From Desulforhabdus amnigena (GTDB taxonomy: Bacteria > Desulfobacterota > Syntrophobacteria > Syntrophobacterales > Syntrophobacteraceae), in the NCBI RefSeq assembly GCF_027925305.1, contig NZ_BSDR01000001.1, forward strand, positions 2,631,001-2,695,000: a stretch of DNA of 64,000 nt, written 5' to 3'. The notes below the pieces were generated by a model. That model searched no databases and was not told the DNA's origin. It saw only the letters and a program-made list of their open reading frames with translations. Position numbers and translations under genes: made by a program. Below, piece after piece: positions 1-7,990 of this stretch (position 1 is the first letter of the stretch; each line of letters begins with the position of its first letter).

Positions 1-51
1 CAAACCTCCGGTGACCAAACCCAAGATGCTGTTCAATGCAAGTTTTGCCAT
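1..51 (-). CDS. 5' end of an unknown gene, cut by the window edge
   Basis: An ATG read leftward from position 51 opens a frame that leaves the window after 17 codons, beginning MAKLALNSILGLVTGG. A GAGGT Shine-Dalgarno-like stretch lies about 5 bases upstream. The visible residues are hydrophobic with Gly, which would suit a membrane protein or signal sequence, but too little is present to name a family. The gene diverges from the OppD/OppF pair. Confidence 0.5.
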   Translation of the reverse strand, partial: MAKLALNSILGLVTGGL

Positions 52-387
52 GTTGACCTCACTATTATTTTTAAAAAGTTTCTATCCGTTCCACATATCT
101 CTATGTACGCATTCCAACCTGCAAGATATATCACAGTCGGCCTTTATACAAAAGGCGTGCCATAGTAAATTTAAATAATAAAATCATTTAATTATTAATC
201 AAAACCCTCTCTAAATAGCCCTTGGGTTACGATTCTTGCGCACACGAGTTACGATACGTGCGCAATGCTTCATCCTCTTTGCACGTGACGGTCGGAGTGG
301 TATAAGAATTCAGGGAAAAATGGGGATTCAAAGAAGATCGAAAAATCCATTGTTTTCAAGCCGGGTTGCAGGCTATTTTCCCTTGAC
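52..387. other. AT-rich divergent intergenic region
   Basis: No convincing gene is visible. Positions 140-215 are very AT-rich and probably hold the promoters of the two divergent flanking genes, but no -35/-10 pair stands out clearly enough to call. Confidence 0.4.
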
Positions 388-518
388 TCCCATGACCGGA
401 ACGGTCGCAATGAAAAATGAAAACAAGCGAAGAGATGCAAGACAACAGGGAAAGCGGGCAACGCGCTTGAAAAACGATGTTACCATGAGCCATGAATCAT
501 GAGTCTTTTTTCATATAG
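388..518 (+). repeat. Dispersed repeat family B, copy 1
   Basis: About 130 bp beginning CATGACCGGAACGGTC and ending in ATGAGCCATGAATCATGAG followed by a T-run and CATATAG. Near-identical copies lie at 50534-50670 (same strand) and 31149-31285 (opposite strand), with a fragment at 59755-59795. The copy ends about 20 bases before the oppD start codon. No reading frame is conserved between copies. Confidence 0.85.
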
Positions 519-538
519 ACGATAAGGACCTCTTTTGC

Positions 539-1522
539 ATGGATACGCCATTGCTTGAAGTAAAGGACCTTCAAACATATTTCTATACGGAACGGGGCAT
601 TGCCAAAGCCGTCGACAGGGTGAGCTTCAGCCTTTCCGAGGGCCAGGCTCTTGGCATCGTAGGAGAATCCGGCTGCGGAAAAACAGTGACGGCTCAATCC
701 ATTATGCGCCTGATCCCTTCACCACCCGGCGAAATCGTCAATGGACGGATCCTCTTCGAGGGAGTGGACCTGCTCTCTCTTTCCGAGGAAGAAATGAATG
801 CCATCCGAGGCAACAGGATTTCCATGATCTTCCAGGAGCCCATGACGGCCCTCAACCCGGTTTTCAGGGTGGGAGATCAAATCAGTGAAGTCATTGTGCG
901 CCACAGAAAAGTTCGGAAGCCGGAAGCCATGGAGAGGACCGTCGAACTTCTTCGAAAGGTGGGAATCCCTTCCCCCGAAGTGCGGATCATGGATTACCCG
1001 CACCAGATGAGCGGCGGAATGCGCCAACGTGTGATGATCGCCATGGCTATCGCCTGCGACCCGCAACTTATCATTGCCGACGAACCCACCACCGCGCTGG
1101 ATGTGACCATCCAAGCCCAGATCCTGCAACTTCTGCAACACCTTCGCGAGTCGACTCGCACCTCCATTCTTCTTATCACCCACGATTTAGGGGTCGTGGC
1201 GGAGATCACCGAAAGGGTGCTGGTCATGTATGCCGGACGCATCCTGGAAGAAGCCGGCGTGAAGGACCTGTTCGACAATCCCCTCCATCCTTACACGCAA
1301 GGGTTGATGCAGTCCATACCCGGCCGCATCGTTTGTAAGGACAAAAAACGGCTGGACGCCATTCCGGGCGTTGTTCCCAGCCTGCTGGACCTCCCCGCCG
1401 GGTGCAAGTTCAATACGCGCTGCCCTCACGCCTTTGACCGATGCTTTCACGATCCGGAACCCGGTCTTCTGCTTCCCCAAAATGGACATCCCGTACGCTG
1501 TTGGCTCTACGAGGAGAAATGA
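539..1522 (+). CDS. oppD: Oligopeptide/dipeptide ABC transporter ATP-binding protein (OppD/DppD type)
   Basis: Cytoplasmic ATPase that would energise import of peptides or nickel-like substrates. Of 327 residues, Walker A GESGCGKT is at 42-49, the signature is MSGGMRQRV, and Walker B ends [11 protein letters not shown]. The C-terminus has the family's HPYTQGL segment and Cys cluster ([14 protein letters not shown]), which in this family can bind an Fe-S cluster. AAGGA lies upstream of the ATG. Its stop is followed one base later by the OppF start, so the two are coexpressed. No permease or solute-binding gene is visible, so the substrate cannot be told. OppD versus DppD is not resolved. Confidence 0.9.
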   Translation: MDTPLLEVKDLQTYFYTERGIAKAVDRVSFSLSEGQALGIVGESGCGKTVTAQSIMRLIPSPPGEIVNGRILFEGVDLLSLSEEEMNAIRGNRISMIFQEPMTALNPVFRVGDQISEVIVRHRKVRKPEAMERTVELLRKVGIPSPEVRIMDYPHQMSGGMRQRVMIAMAIACDPQLIIADEPTTALDVTIQAQILQLLQHLRESTRTSILLITHDLGVVAEITERVLVMYAGRILEEAGVKDLFDNPLHPYTQGLMQSIPGRIVCKDKKRLDAIPGVVPSLLDLPAGCKFNTRCPHAFDRCFHDPEPGLLLPQNGHPVRCWLYEEK

Positions 1523-1523
1523 C

Positions 1524-2516
1524 GTGGTAGAATGGAAAGAGACCAGCAACCTGCTGGTTCTAAAAAATGTCAGGAAACATTATCCCATCACACGGGGAAT
1601 ACTGCACCGGGAAGCGGGATGTGTCAAAGCGGTGGATGGAATAAACCTCACCATCCATCAGGGTGAGACATTGGGACTGGTGGGAGAAAGCGGTTGTGGG
1701 AAATCCACTCTGGGCAGAGTCATCCTGCGATTGGAAGAACCCACGGAAGGTGAAATCCTCTTTGAAGGTCAAAATATCCTGCAAGCATCTCACAAAGAGA
1801 TGCAGGTCCTTCGCAGAAAGATGCAGATCGTTTTCCAGGATCCTTACTCTTCACTGAATCCCCGCAAAACCATCGGCTGGATCATCGCTGAAGGGCTCAA
1901 CATTCACAAAATCGGCTCCGTTAAGGAACGGCGGGAACGGGTGCAAGATATGATGGAGGTTGTGGGCTTGCGTCCGGAATATATCAACCGCTACCCTCAT
2001 GAATTCAGCGGCGGCCAGCGTCAGCGCATCGGCATTGCCCGGGCTCTTGCACTCAATCCGGAGTTCATCATCTGCGATGAACCCCTGTCGGCCCTGGACG
2101 TTTCCATTCAGGCGCAGGTCATCAACCTGCTCCAGGACCTTCAAGAAAAATACCGTCTGACTTATCTCTTTATTTCCCACGATCTTTCAGTGGTGCGGCA
2201 CATCAGTGACCGGGTGGCGGTCATGTACTTGGGCAGGCTTGTAGAACTATCTGAGAAAAATGAACTTTTTGACACCCCATACCATCCCTACACCCGGGCA
2301 CTCCTGAAGGCCATTCCCATCCCCATTCCCGGCGCCAGGAAAAAACGCGACAAGATACTGGCAGATTCTCCCGCTGCCCAAAGCCCAGTTGAGGGATGCT
2401 TCTTCGAACCGAGGTGCCCGGAAGCAACAGCAAGCTGCAAAGATCGAGTTCCCCCCTTGCATGAATACCGTCCCGGCCATTGGGTGAGGTGCTTCCAATA
2501 TGCGGGAAAAGAGTAA
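1524..2516 (+). CDS. oppF: Oligopeptide/dipeptide ABC transporter ATP-binding protein (OppF/DppF type)
   Basis: Second ATPase subunit of the peptide-type ABC importer, 330 residues. Walker [10 protein letters not shown] is near residue 54, the signature [15 protein letters not shown] follows, and Walker B ends [10 protein letters not shown]. The C-terminal HPYTRALL and [12 protein letters not shown] segments are typical of OppF. The frame is open further upstream, but the GTG at 1524 is chosen because GAGGAG lies 8 bases before it and it directly follows the oppD stop. There is no ATG nearby in frame. Confidence 0.9.
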   Translation: MVEWKETSNLLVLKNVRKHYPITRGILHREAGCVKAVDGINLTIHQGETLGLVGESGCGKSTLGRVILRLEEPTEGEILFEGQNILQASHKEMQVLRRKMQIVFQDPYSSLNPRKTIGWIIAEGLNIHKIGSVKERRERVQDMMEVVGLRPEYINRYPHEFSGGQRQRIGIARALALNPEFIICDEPLSALDVSIQAQVINLLQDLQEKYRLTYLFISHDLSVVRHISDRVAVMYLGRLVELSEKNELFDTPYHPYTRALLKAIPIPIPGARKKRDKILADSPAAQSPVEGCFFEPRCPEATASCKDRVPPLHEYRPGHWVRCFQYAGKE

Positions 2517-2589
2517 GGCGCTCCGACGGCAAAGGTTCAAAAGATTTCAAACCGTCTAAGGAAGTGAGTCGCTTTTGAGATCCCCATTT

Positions 2590-2656
2590 ACCACGGAGAC
2601 ACAGAGATCACAGAGAAATTACAAAATCTTCTCCGTGCCCTCCGTGTCTCCGTGGT
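2590..2656. repeat. Dispersed inverted repeat family A, copy 1
   Basis: Starts ACCACGGAGACACAGAG and ends CTCCGTGTCTCCGTGGT, which are inverted complements, with an inner CTCCGTGCC word. It lies between oppF and the convergent Wzi-like gene. The same element recurs at 6486-6556, 56343-56413 and 59679-59752, with half copies at 13362 and 49527. Confidence 0.85.
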
Positions 2657-2687
2657 GAAAAACGGGATATTGGAATCGGCCAACTCC

Positions 2688-4358
2688 CTAAAAATCAAAC
2701 TTGAATGTCGTCATCAAGAGATGGTTTTCGCGGTCTTCCCCCGGCAACAGGTTGAAGTTTTCCACCTTTTCAAATCCGTACCGGGCAAAAAGAGAGATAC
2801 GTTCCGTGAGATCATACGTCACGTCCGTTCCAATCTGGTTGATCTTCTCCTCCGTGGCGCTCAAGGTAACCCCCGTTTCCATATAATCGTAGTCCAATCC
2901 CACCTTGAGATCGTTCGTCAAATAATATGTGGCACGAGCGAAAAAATCCATGCTGTCCGGTCCCATATGGTGTCCCATGATCATTCCATTATGTGTATAG
3001 CCGGACCTGTAAACCGCATTGCCATACCAGTAGCCGGGAGTACTGTCCACTCGATGGGCATTGTTGGCGTACTCGAACCTCAAGTCCGTTTTCCCGTCAC
3101 AGGTCAGCCTGGGGAAATAAATCCCCACCAGGTATCCGATGTCACCGAAAAGAAATTCTTCTGGATATTCCAGGCCACCTGAATCTTCCCCGCCGTATTC
3201 GCCGTAGACTTGAGCGTTCCGCAGAAACGGAAGCTGCAATCGAAAATCAAGCCCAGCTATCTGGTTGAACTTTTTATTGGACTCCCCTCCCTGAAAACCG
3301 ATGAAATCCAGAAAATCGCTGAAATTGATGCTGGGCTGCCCATCTCCGTTGAATATAGCCGTAGCATTGAGTCCCATTTCAAGAATGGGAAAGGGTTTAA
3401 AGCCGAACCGGATACCACCGAACAACGCATGGGGAGCTTCCCGGTCTTCCTCGAGTCTTGAAATGAAAACCGTATACTTGAATGGCCCCAGGTATTTGAA
3501 ATACCATGGAAGAAGAAACGGTACGGGATTTGAGAGTTTCACAAGGTCCAGAGGAGTGGCATTGTCTGTGAGGATGAGAGACCCATGGTACCCCTGTCCC
3601 CACCAAAGGTTGTCGCGTCCGGCCTCGAGTTCTATGTTCCAAGGGGAAAGCTTCCCGTATCCTTTAAGTATATCGAGTTCCGCATCATCGATGTTTGCCA
3701 CGTCCCCGTCATTTTCCCGCACGAGCAAAATGGGTTCGATATACCCGGAGAGGATGTTCCCAAGCCTCATGGAGGATGAAAACTGCAGGGTGAAATTATG
3801 GTGCTCTCCATAAATGACGCCATCATTATTGTAAACAAGGGGAGTTCCCTCGGTAGCTTTGATGCGGTTCGGCCGGACGGGAAAACCCACGAATTCCCGC
3901 GGTTGCCCTTCCGAATAGACATAACGCGCCTCTATTTCCTCAAGGGGTTTGATGAAGGTTGTGGCATGGTCGTTGCCTCCCACCTTCAGAGCTCCCATCT
4001 CATCCTGGAATTCTCTCTGAAGTTTCGACAAAAGGTATTCCACGATGGAAGGAAATTCTCCGGAAGCATATTCCTTCTGAAGAAGCGCTTCTTTAACGAG
4101 CCGGGCCATTTCTATCCGGGTAAAAGGCCGCATCCCCTGGATATCGGAATGAATCAAACCGAAACCGTCCAGTTTTTCAATAGCTCCATAAGACCAATGG
4201 TCCAGGGGAACATTCACCGAAGAAACGGCCCATGTACTTGTGACGGCAGCGAAGCAGACGAAGAATACAGGCAGAATAAAACAAGAAAGAATAACTCCGG
4301 CGTAATATTTCCGAATTCCATCTTTCCTGGTTAAGATATCGCTGGATTTTCGATACAT
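2688..4358 (-). CDS. Wzi-family outer-membrane beta-barrel with N-terminal SLH-like segment
   Basis: 556 residues. An N-terminal hydrophobic segment (about 24-45) is a signal peptide, followed by an SLH-like stretch (VPLDHWSYGAIEKLDGFGLI, about 50-95). The rest is rich in alternating aromatic strands and ends FKFDF, a typical barrel terminus. The pattern matches the capsule-assembly Wzi family, whose E. coli member holds capsule polysaccharide at the cell surface. Here the SLH-like part could instead anchor the barrel to peptidoglycan or wall polymer. GAGGTGAGGG lies directly upstream of the start. No capsule genes are visible nearby, so the role is inferred from family only. Confidence 0.75.
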   Translation of the reverse strand: MYRKSSDILTRKDGIRKYYAGVILSCFILPVFFVCFAAVTSTWAVSSVNVPLDHWSYGAIEKLDGFGLIHSDIQGMRPFTRIEMARLVKEALLQKEYASGEFPSIVEYLLSKLQREFQDEMGALKVGGNDHATTFIKPLEEIEARYVYSEGQPREFVGFPVRPNRIKATEGTPLVYNNDGVIYGEHHNFTLQFSSSMRLGNILSGYIEPILLVRENDGDVANIDDAELDILKGYGKLSPWNIELEAGRDNLWWGQGYHGSLILTDNATPLDLVKLSNPVPFLLPWYFKYLGPFKYTVFISRLEEDREAPHALFGGIRFGFKPFPILEMGLNATAIFNGDGQPSINFSDFLDFIGFQGGESNKKFNQIAGLDFRLQLPFLRNAQVYGEYGGEDSGGLEYPEEFLFGDIGYLVGIYFPRLTCDGKTDLRFEYANNAHRVDSTPGYWYGNAVYRSGYTHNGMIMGHHMGPDSMDFFARATYYLTNDLKVGLDYDYMETGVTLSATEEKINQIGTDVTYDLTERISLFARYGFEKVENFNLLPGEDRENHLLMTTFKFDF

Positions 4359-4645
4359 CCCTCACCTCTTGCAAAGTTCGCTTCTCTCTTTGTCGAAAGC
4401 CGGCCACAAGGATTTGATGCTATCGGTCGAAATGATTTTAGAGACGATTACAATAAGATCGCGAATCCATGGGGTTTATTTATCGACTGGCTCAGAAATC
4501 GAGCTCAGTTTATGGGAAAATCTTTCGCGAAAACAAACCAGTAACGGATAAGAGGAATACCCAAGGAGTGGGAAAAGATCAAGTTCTATTTCCGAAGCAA
4601 CTGTTCCCCGCCAAACACAAAAACAAAGATCGAGAAAGAACGGAA

Positions 4646-4885
4646 CTACGCCTCCGCCTCTTCTTTGATCTTCTGAAACCTTCGTGTTGAGGTGATCCTT
4701 CTTGCTTCAGCCTCTTCCACTTCCTCGAGTGTGAGGTGAATCTCGCCGCATTCGGGGCAGGCTACGTTGACATTTTCCCCGACTGTTCGTTCCCTGATCT
4801 GATCCACAGTCATATGACCAATGGAGCCGCATTTCGTGTCCACCCGTTCCACTCGCACTCGTTTTTTTTCATCTTGCGTCTTCAT
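4646..4885 (-). CDS. Small charged Cys-containing protein, unknown
   Basis: 79 residues, rich in Glu, Lys and Arg, with Cys at 19 and a CPEC pair near 43-46, which could bind a metal as half of a zinc ribbon. GGAG precedes the ATG. It follows mvhA on the same strand after about 70 bases, so it may be the last gene of the hydrogenase operon. I do not recognise a family. The Glu-rich C-terminal helix (VEEAEARR) could mediate a protein contact. Confidence 0.55.
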   Translation of the reverse strand: MKTQDEKKRVRVERVDTKCGSIGHMTVDQIRERTVGENVNVACPECGEIHLTLEEVEEAEARRITSTRRFQKIKEEAEA

Positions 4886-4954
4886 AAACCACTCCGATTT
4901 GACTTGATGGCAGGGAGACCGACATTCGCAGAGAATTCAGCAGCTGGGGAGTTC

Positions 4955-6466
4955 TCATGAAAGAGGAGTCACTGCCACAAGGTTTCCTTTCGCATCCGTC
5001 ACGGTGATTTCCATTGCGGGTCCGCCATCCAGGCGGTGGGTCGCGCAGGAAATTCAGGGGTCATAAGCGCGAACAGCCATTTCCACCCGGTTCAGCAGGC
5101 TTTCTTCGATGTTTCCCTTCCGGATGAGGCTTTGAGCCGCCTTTTTGACGCTCATATTGATGGGAGCGAGGTTGTGGTTGGTCCCTGCAATGAGATTGGC
5201 CCGGGTGATGCGCCCGTTTTCATCGGTTGAATAGTCGTGAATCAACGTTCCCCTGGGCGCTTCCACACAGCCTATTCCCCGTCCGGCTCGCGGCGTCACT
5301 TCATCCCGGACTCGCGGATCCGTGATGTCGGGATCTTCCAGAAGTTCCACCGTTTTTTCGGAAGCGTAGAGGAGTTCGATCATTCGCGCCCAGTGATAGA
5401 GCAGGGTCGATTGGGCAGGCCTTCCAAACCGGGACCGAAATTCTTCCAGTTCGGCCTGCGCGAGAGGCGTTCCCATGGAATCGCAAACGTTCAGCCGCGC
5501 CAGAGAGTTGACCCGGTAAATCCCCCGGGGTTCCTCCAGCTCCATGGAAAACCCTTCCCCCCAGCCGGCGGCGTAGGGGAATTTCCCGTAAGACCAGGAT
5601 TCCACATGCTCTTCAAGAAAGTCCGCATAATCCTCGGGGGCAAATTCTTCGAAGGAACCGTCCGGTTTCATGAGCCGCAGAACTCCCTCATGAAGGTTCA
5701 AGGAACCATCGTGAGGATTCACCGTGCCCAGAAATCCCGTGGCAACCTCTCCCAGTTCCAGGAGTTCATCATTGAACCTGGAGAAGACCTTTTCCTTTAC
5801 ATAATCCATGGCGAAACGGGCAAACTTCAACTGCTCCCTGGATTCAGCCAGCAGATCCAACCGTTCCCTTTCCAGCATGGGCTTGGCAAAACCGCCCGGC
5901 ACGACCACCACGGGATGAATGACTTTCCCGGCAAACTTTTCCATCATCATCTGCCCCCGGTACCGGGCCGTCACGACCTTTTGAGTCAACTCGGGATCCC
6001 TTCGGGCCATCCCCATGATGTTTCGCTCCGCGGGTTCAGTCCCGATTCCCATCACAAAGTCGGGTGCCGCCAGGAAGAAAAAATGGAGGATCTTATCGCT
6101 CAGGTGAGCCATAACCTGCATCAGTTCGCGCAGCTTGCGCCCTGCGTGAGGTACGTTCGCTCCAAAGCAACCATCCACCGCCTTGCAGGAGGCGATGTGG
6201 TGCTGCCAGGGGCAGATCCCGCAGATCCGGCTCACAATGCGAGGAACCTCTTCGGCAAGTCTTCCCTCGATGAATTTTTCAAAGCCTCGCAGAGAGAGAA
6301 TGTGCACACGTGCATCCTGCACATCCCCCTCCGCATCCAGGTGAATGGAAATGCGGGCGTGACCTTCAATACGGGTGACGGGCTGAATATGGATGACCTT
6401 GCCGCCGCGCGTCCCTTCACGCTCAGCCGACCTTTCTTCAGCTCCTGGAGGAGTTTTTTTTACCAT
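4955..6466 (-). CDS. mvhA: [NiFeSe] hydrogenase large subunit, MvhA/VhuA type, selenocysteine-containing
   Basis: Catalytic subunit of the hydrogenase that passes H2 electrons through MvhD to HdrA. The N-terminal Ni ligand motif SRICGICPWQH is present. The frame meets UGA at 5054-5056, codon 471, inside the C-terminal motif that reads DP-U-ISCATH; the family norm is DPCxxCxxH, so UGA falls exactly on the first nickel-ligand Cys. The frame continues 32 codons to TGA at 4955. Residues after CATH would be the tail removed by the maturation protease, a gene for which heads this operon. A hairpin sits 17 bases after the UGA. The start at 6466 is chosen for its GAAGG; an earlier GTG lies inside repeat A. 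Total 503 residues. Confidence 0.88.
5022..5036 (-). promoter_or_regulatory. SECIS-like hairpin of mvhA
   Basis: In the mRNA a perfect 5-bp stem CCGCC/GGCGG with loop UGGAU starts 17 bases after the UGA codon. Its placement matches bacterial SECIS elements, which SelB binds to insert selenocysteine. The loop has GGAU rather than the GGUC seen in the other two candidates here, so this is the weakest of the three. Confidence 0.6.
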
Positions 6467-6485
6467 CTGAAAACCTTCGTATCTA

Positions 6486-6556
6486 ACCACGGAGACACGG
6501 AGAACACAAAGATTTCATTTGAAAGTCTTTCTCCGTGCCCTCCGTGTCTCCGTGGA
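6486..6556. repeat. Dispersed inverted repeat family A, copy 2, inside the hydrogenase operon
   Basis: ACCACGGAGACACGGAG ... CTCCGTGTCTCCGTGG ends, lying between mvhG (ends 6593) and mvhA (starts 6466). The inner part shares GATTTCATTTGAAAGTC with copy 6 near 59707. The hairpin would be transcribed in the operon mRNA. Confidence 0.85.
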
Positions 6557-6592
6557 GATCAAATTTGACAATCTCAAGCTAAATGACCTGTC

Positions 6593-7537
6593 TTATTTCA
6601 AGGCCGTGGACTTACGGCTGAGCCTCACCAACCGCCGATGCGCTCCGGAAAATCTCAGGATCGACGTCCGGTCGGGAATTCCGCGGATGTCCACTCCCCT
6701 GCCGGCGAGGGCGTTCATCAAATCCAGCAGTTGGTTTCCGTTTTGCTTTATGGGCCCAAAACATCCCCTGCACGGAACCCTGGCGATGATGCAGCGGGGA
6801 GCTCCCCCGGAAGACCCTGCACACCCTCCACGAGTCACGGGGCCCATACAGATGAAACCCTGCTCCAGCAGGCACCGCATCCGACTGAGGGGCTCTGCCG
6901 CCGAGTATTCCGCACTTTCGGTGAACCGCCTCGTTTCTTTCACGATGCTCTTCCCTTCCCGCAGCGCCGGACAGGAATCACAGACGCTTTTTGCGTTTGC
7001 CGTCGGCCTCTCTCCCAGCAACAAGGCTTGGATTGCATTCCGAATGGAATCCGGATGAGGGGGGCAGCCCGGAAGATAGATATCGATCTTTATTTTTTCG
7101 TCCAGGGCATAGGTTCGGTCCAACAACGGGGGGACATTTTCATGGGGCGAAGGCGGCGGGCCATCTTTCTCCCATGGGCCGAAATATCGCAACAGAAGCT
7201 CTTCATTGGAAAAGGAATTGATCAATGCGGGGATGCCGCCATGAGTGGCGCAGGTCCCCAATGCCACGATGATCCGGCACTTTTTACGCATCTCCTCCGC
7301 CACGTTCATGTGTTCCCGGTTTCGAACCCCTCCGCTCACAAGCCCCACATCCGCTTCGGGTATCGTCAGAGCGGCCCCGCCTCCCTTCTCGCCGTAATAT
7401 TTATGGTCCATGAGAAGGGGCATGTGAACGACATTCAGTTCCGGCAGAAGATCCAGGAAAGCCGTTCCCATATTGAGGATGGCCATTTCGCATCCCGAAC
7501 AACTGTTCAAGCATTCCAGGGCTACCGTGAGGGGCAT
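6593..7537 (-). CDS. mvhG: Hydrogenase small subunit, MvhG/VhuG type
   Basis: 314 residues. Carries the Fe-S chain that moves electrons from the NiFe(Se) site to MvhD. LNSCSGCEM near residues 11-17 is the proximal-cluster motif, with later cluster Cys in GTCATHGG, LPGCPPH and GFICMGPVTRGGC. This fits the F420-non-reducing hydrogenase gamma subunit, which is cytoplasmic and lacks a Tat leader, as here. The start overlaps the end of mvhD by 16 bases, showing tight coupling. The repeat A copy separates it from mvhA. Confidence 0.88.
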   Translation of the reverse strand: MPLTVALECLNSCSGCEMAILNMGTAFLDLLPELNVVHMPLLMDHKYYGEKGGGAALTIPEADVGLVSGGVRNREHMNVAEEMRKKCRIIVALGTCATHGGIPALINSFSNEELLLRYFGPWEKDGPPPSPHENVPPLLDRTYALDEKIKIDIYLPGCPPHPDSIRNAIQALLLGERPTANAKSVCDSCPALREGKSIVKETRRFTESAEYSAAEPLSRMRCLLEQGFICMGPVTRGGCAGSSGGAPRCIIARVPCRGCFGPIKQNGNQLLDLMNALAGRGVDIRGIPDRTSILRFSGAHRRLVRLSRKSTALK

Positions 7538-7989
7538 GGGAACTCCTCCGTATCATCGCGATCCAGGCCGCCATTCGACCGGTAGGGTGAAGGCCCCAGG
7601 GCCCTCACGGTTTCCGTCATTTCCCGAACCGCCGCCACAAAACGGTCCGCCTCAGAAGAGGAACACCACACCAGGCGAAAGCGCTCCTGCTCCAATCCAA
7701 GGGTATCGAGCATCTCCTCCACCACCACCATCCGCATCTCGGCTTTCCGATTGCCGTCCACATAATGGCATTCCCCCTGCCGGCACCCGGTGACCATCAC
7801 ACCGTCGGCCCCCTTTTGAAAGGCCTCCACCACCAAATTCGAATGGACCATTCCGGAACACATGACGCGAATGATGCGCACGTTGGGGGGATACTGTATG
7901 CGCATAATACCCGCGAGATCCGCAGCCGCATAGGAACACCAATGGCAGTTGAAAGAAAGAATCCTGGGTTCAAAAGACATTTTTGGCAT
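7522..7989 (-). CDS. mvhD: MvhD-type [2Fe-2S] electron-transfer subunit
   Basis: 155 residues. Links the hydrogenase to HdrA. Conserved landmarks are FNCHWCSYAAADLAG, IRVMCSGMV, and GCRQGECHYVDGN. The site that can be Sec in some methanogen VhuD proteins is ordinary Cys here. ATG at 7989 lies one base after the hdrA stop, with GAGAG inside the end of hdrA; a second in-frame ATG at 7980 (MSFEP) is possible. The frame is open further upstream but that part overlaps hdrA and has no family character. Confidence 0.87.
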   Translation of the reverse strand: MPKMSFEPRILSFNCHWCSYAAADLAGIMRIQYPPNVRIIRVMCSGMVHSNLVVEAFQKGADGVMVTGCRQGECHYVDGNRKAEMRMVVVEEMLDTLGLEQERFRLVWCSSSEADRFVAAVREMTETVRALGPSPYRSNGGLDRDDTEEFPCPSR

Positions 7990-7990
7990 A

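Noticed and set aside
7522-7989. MvhD as a further selenoprotein, as in some methanogen VhuD
   Set aside because: The frame has no internal UGA and ends past the conserved domain; the relevant site is Cys (GCRQGECHY).
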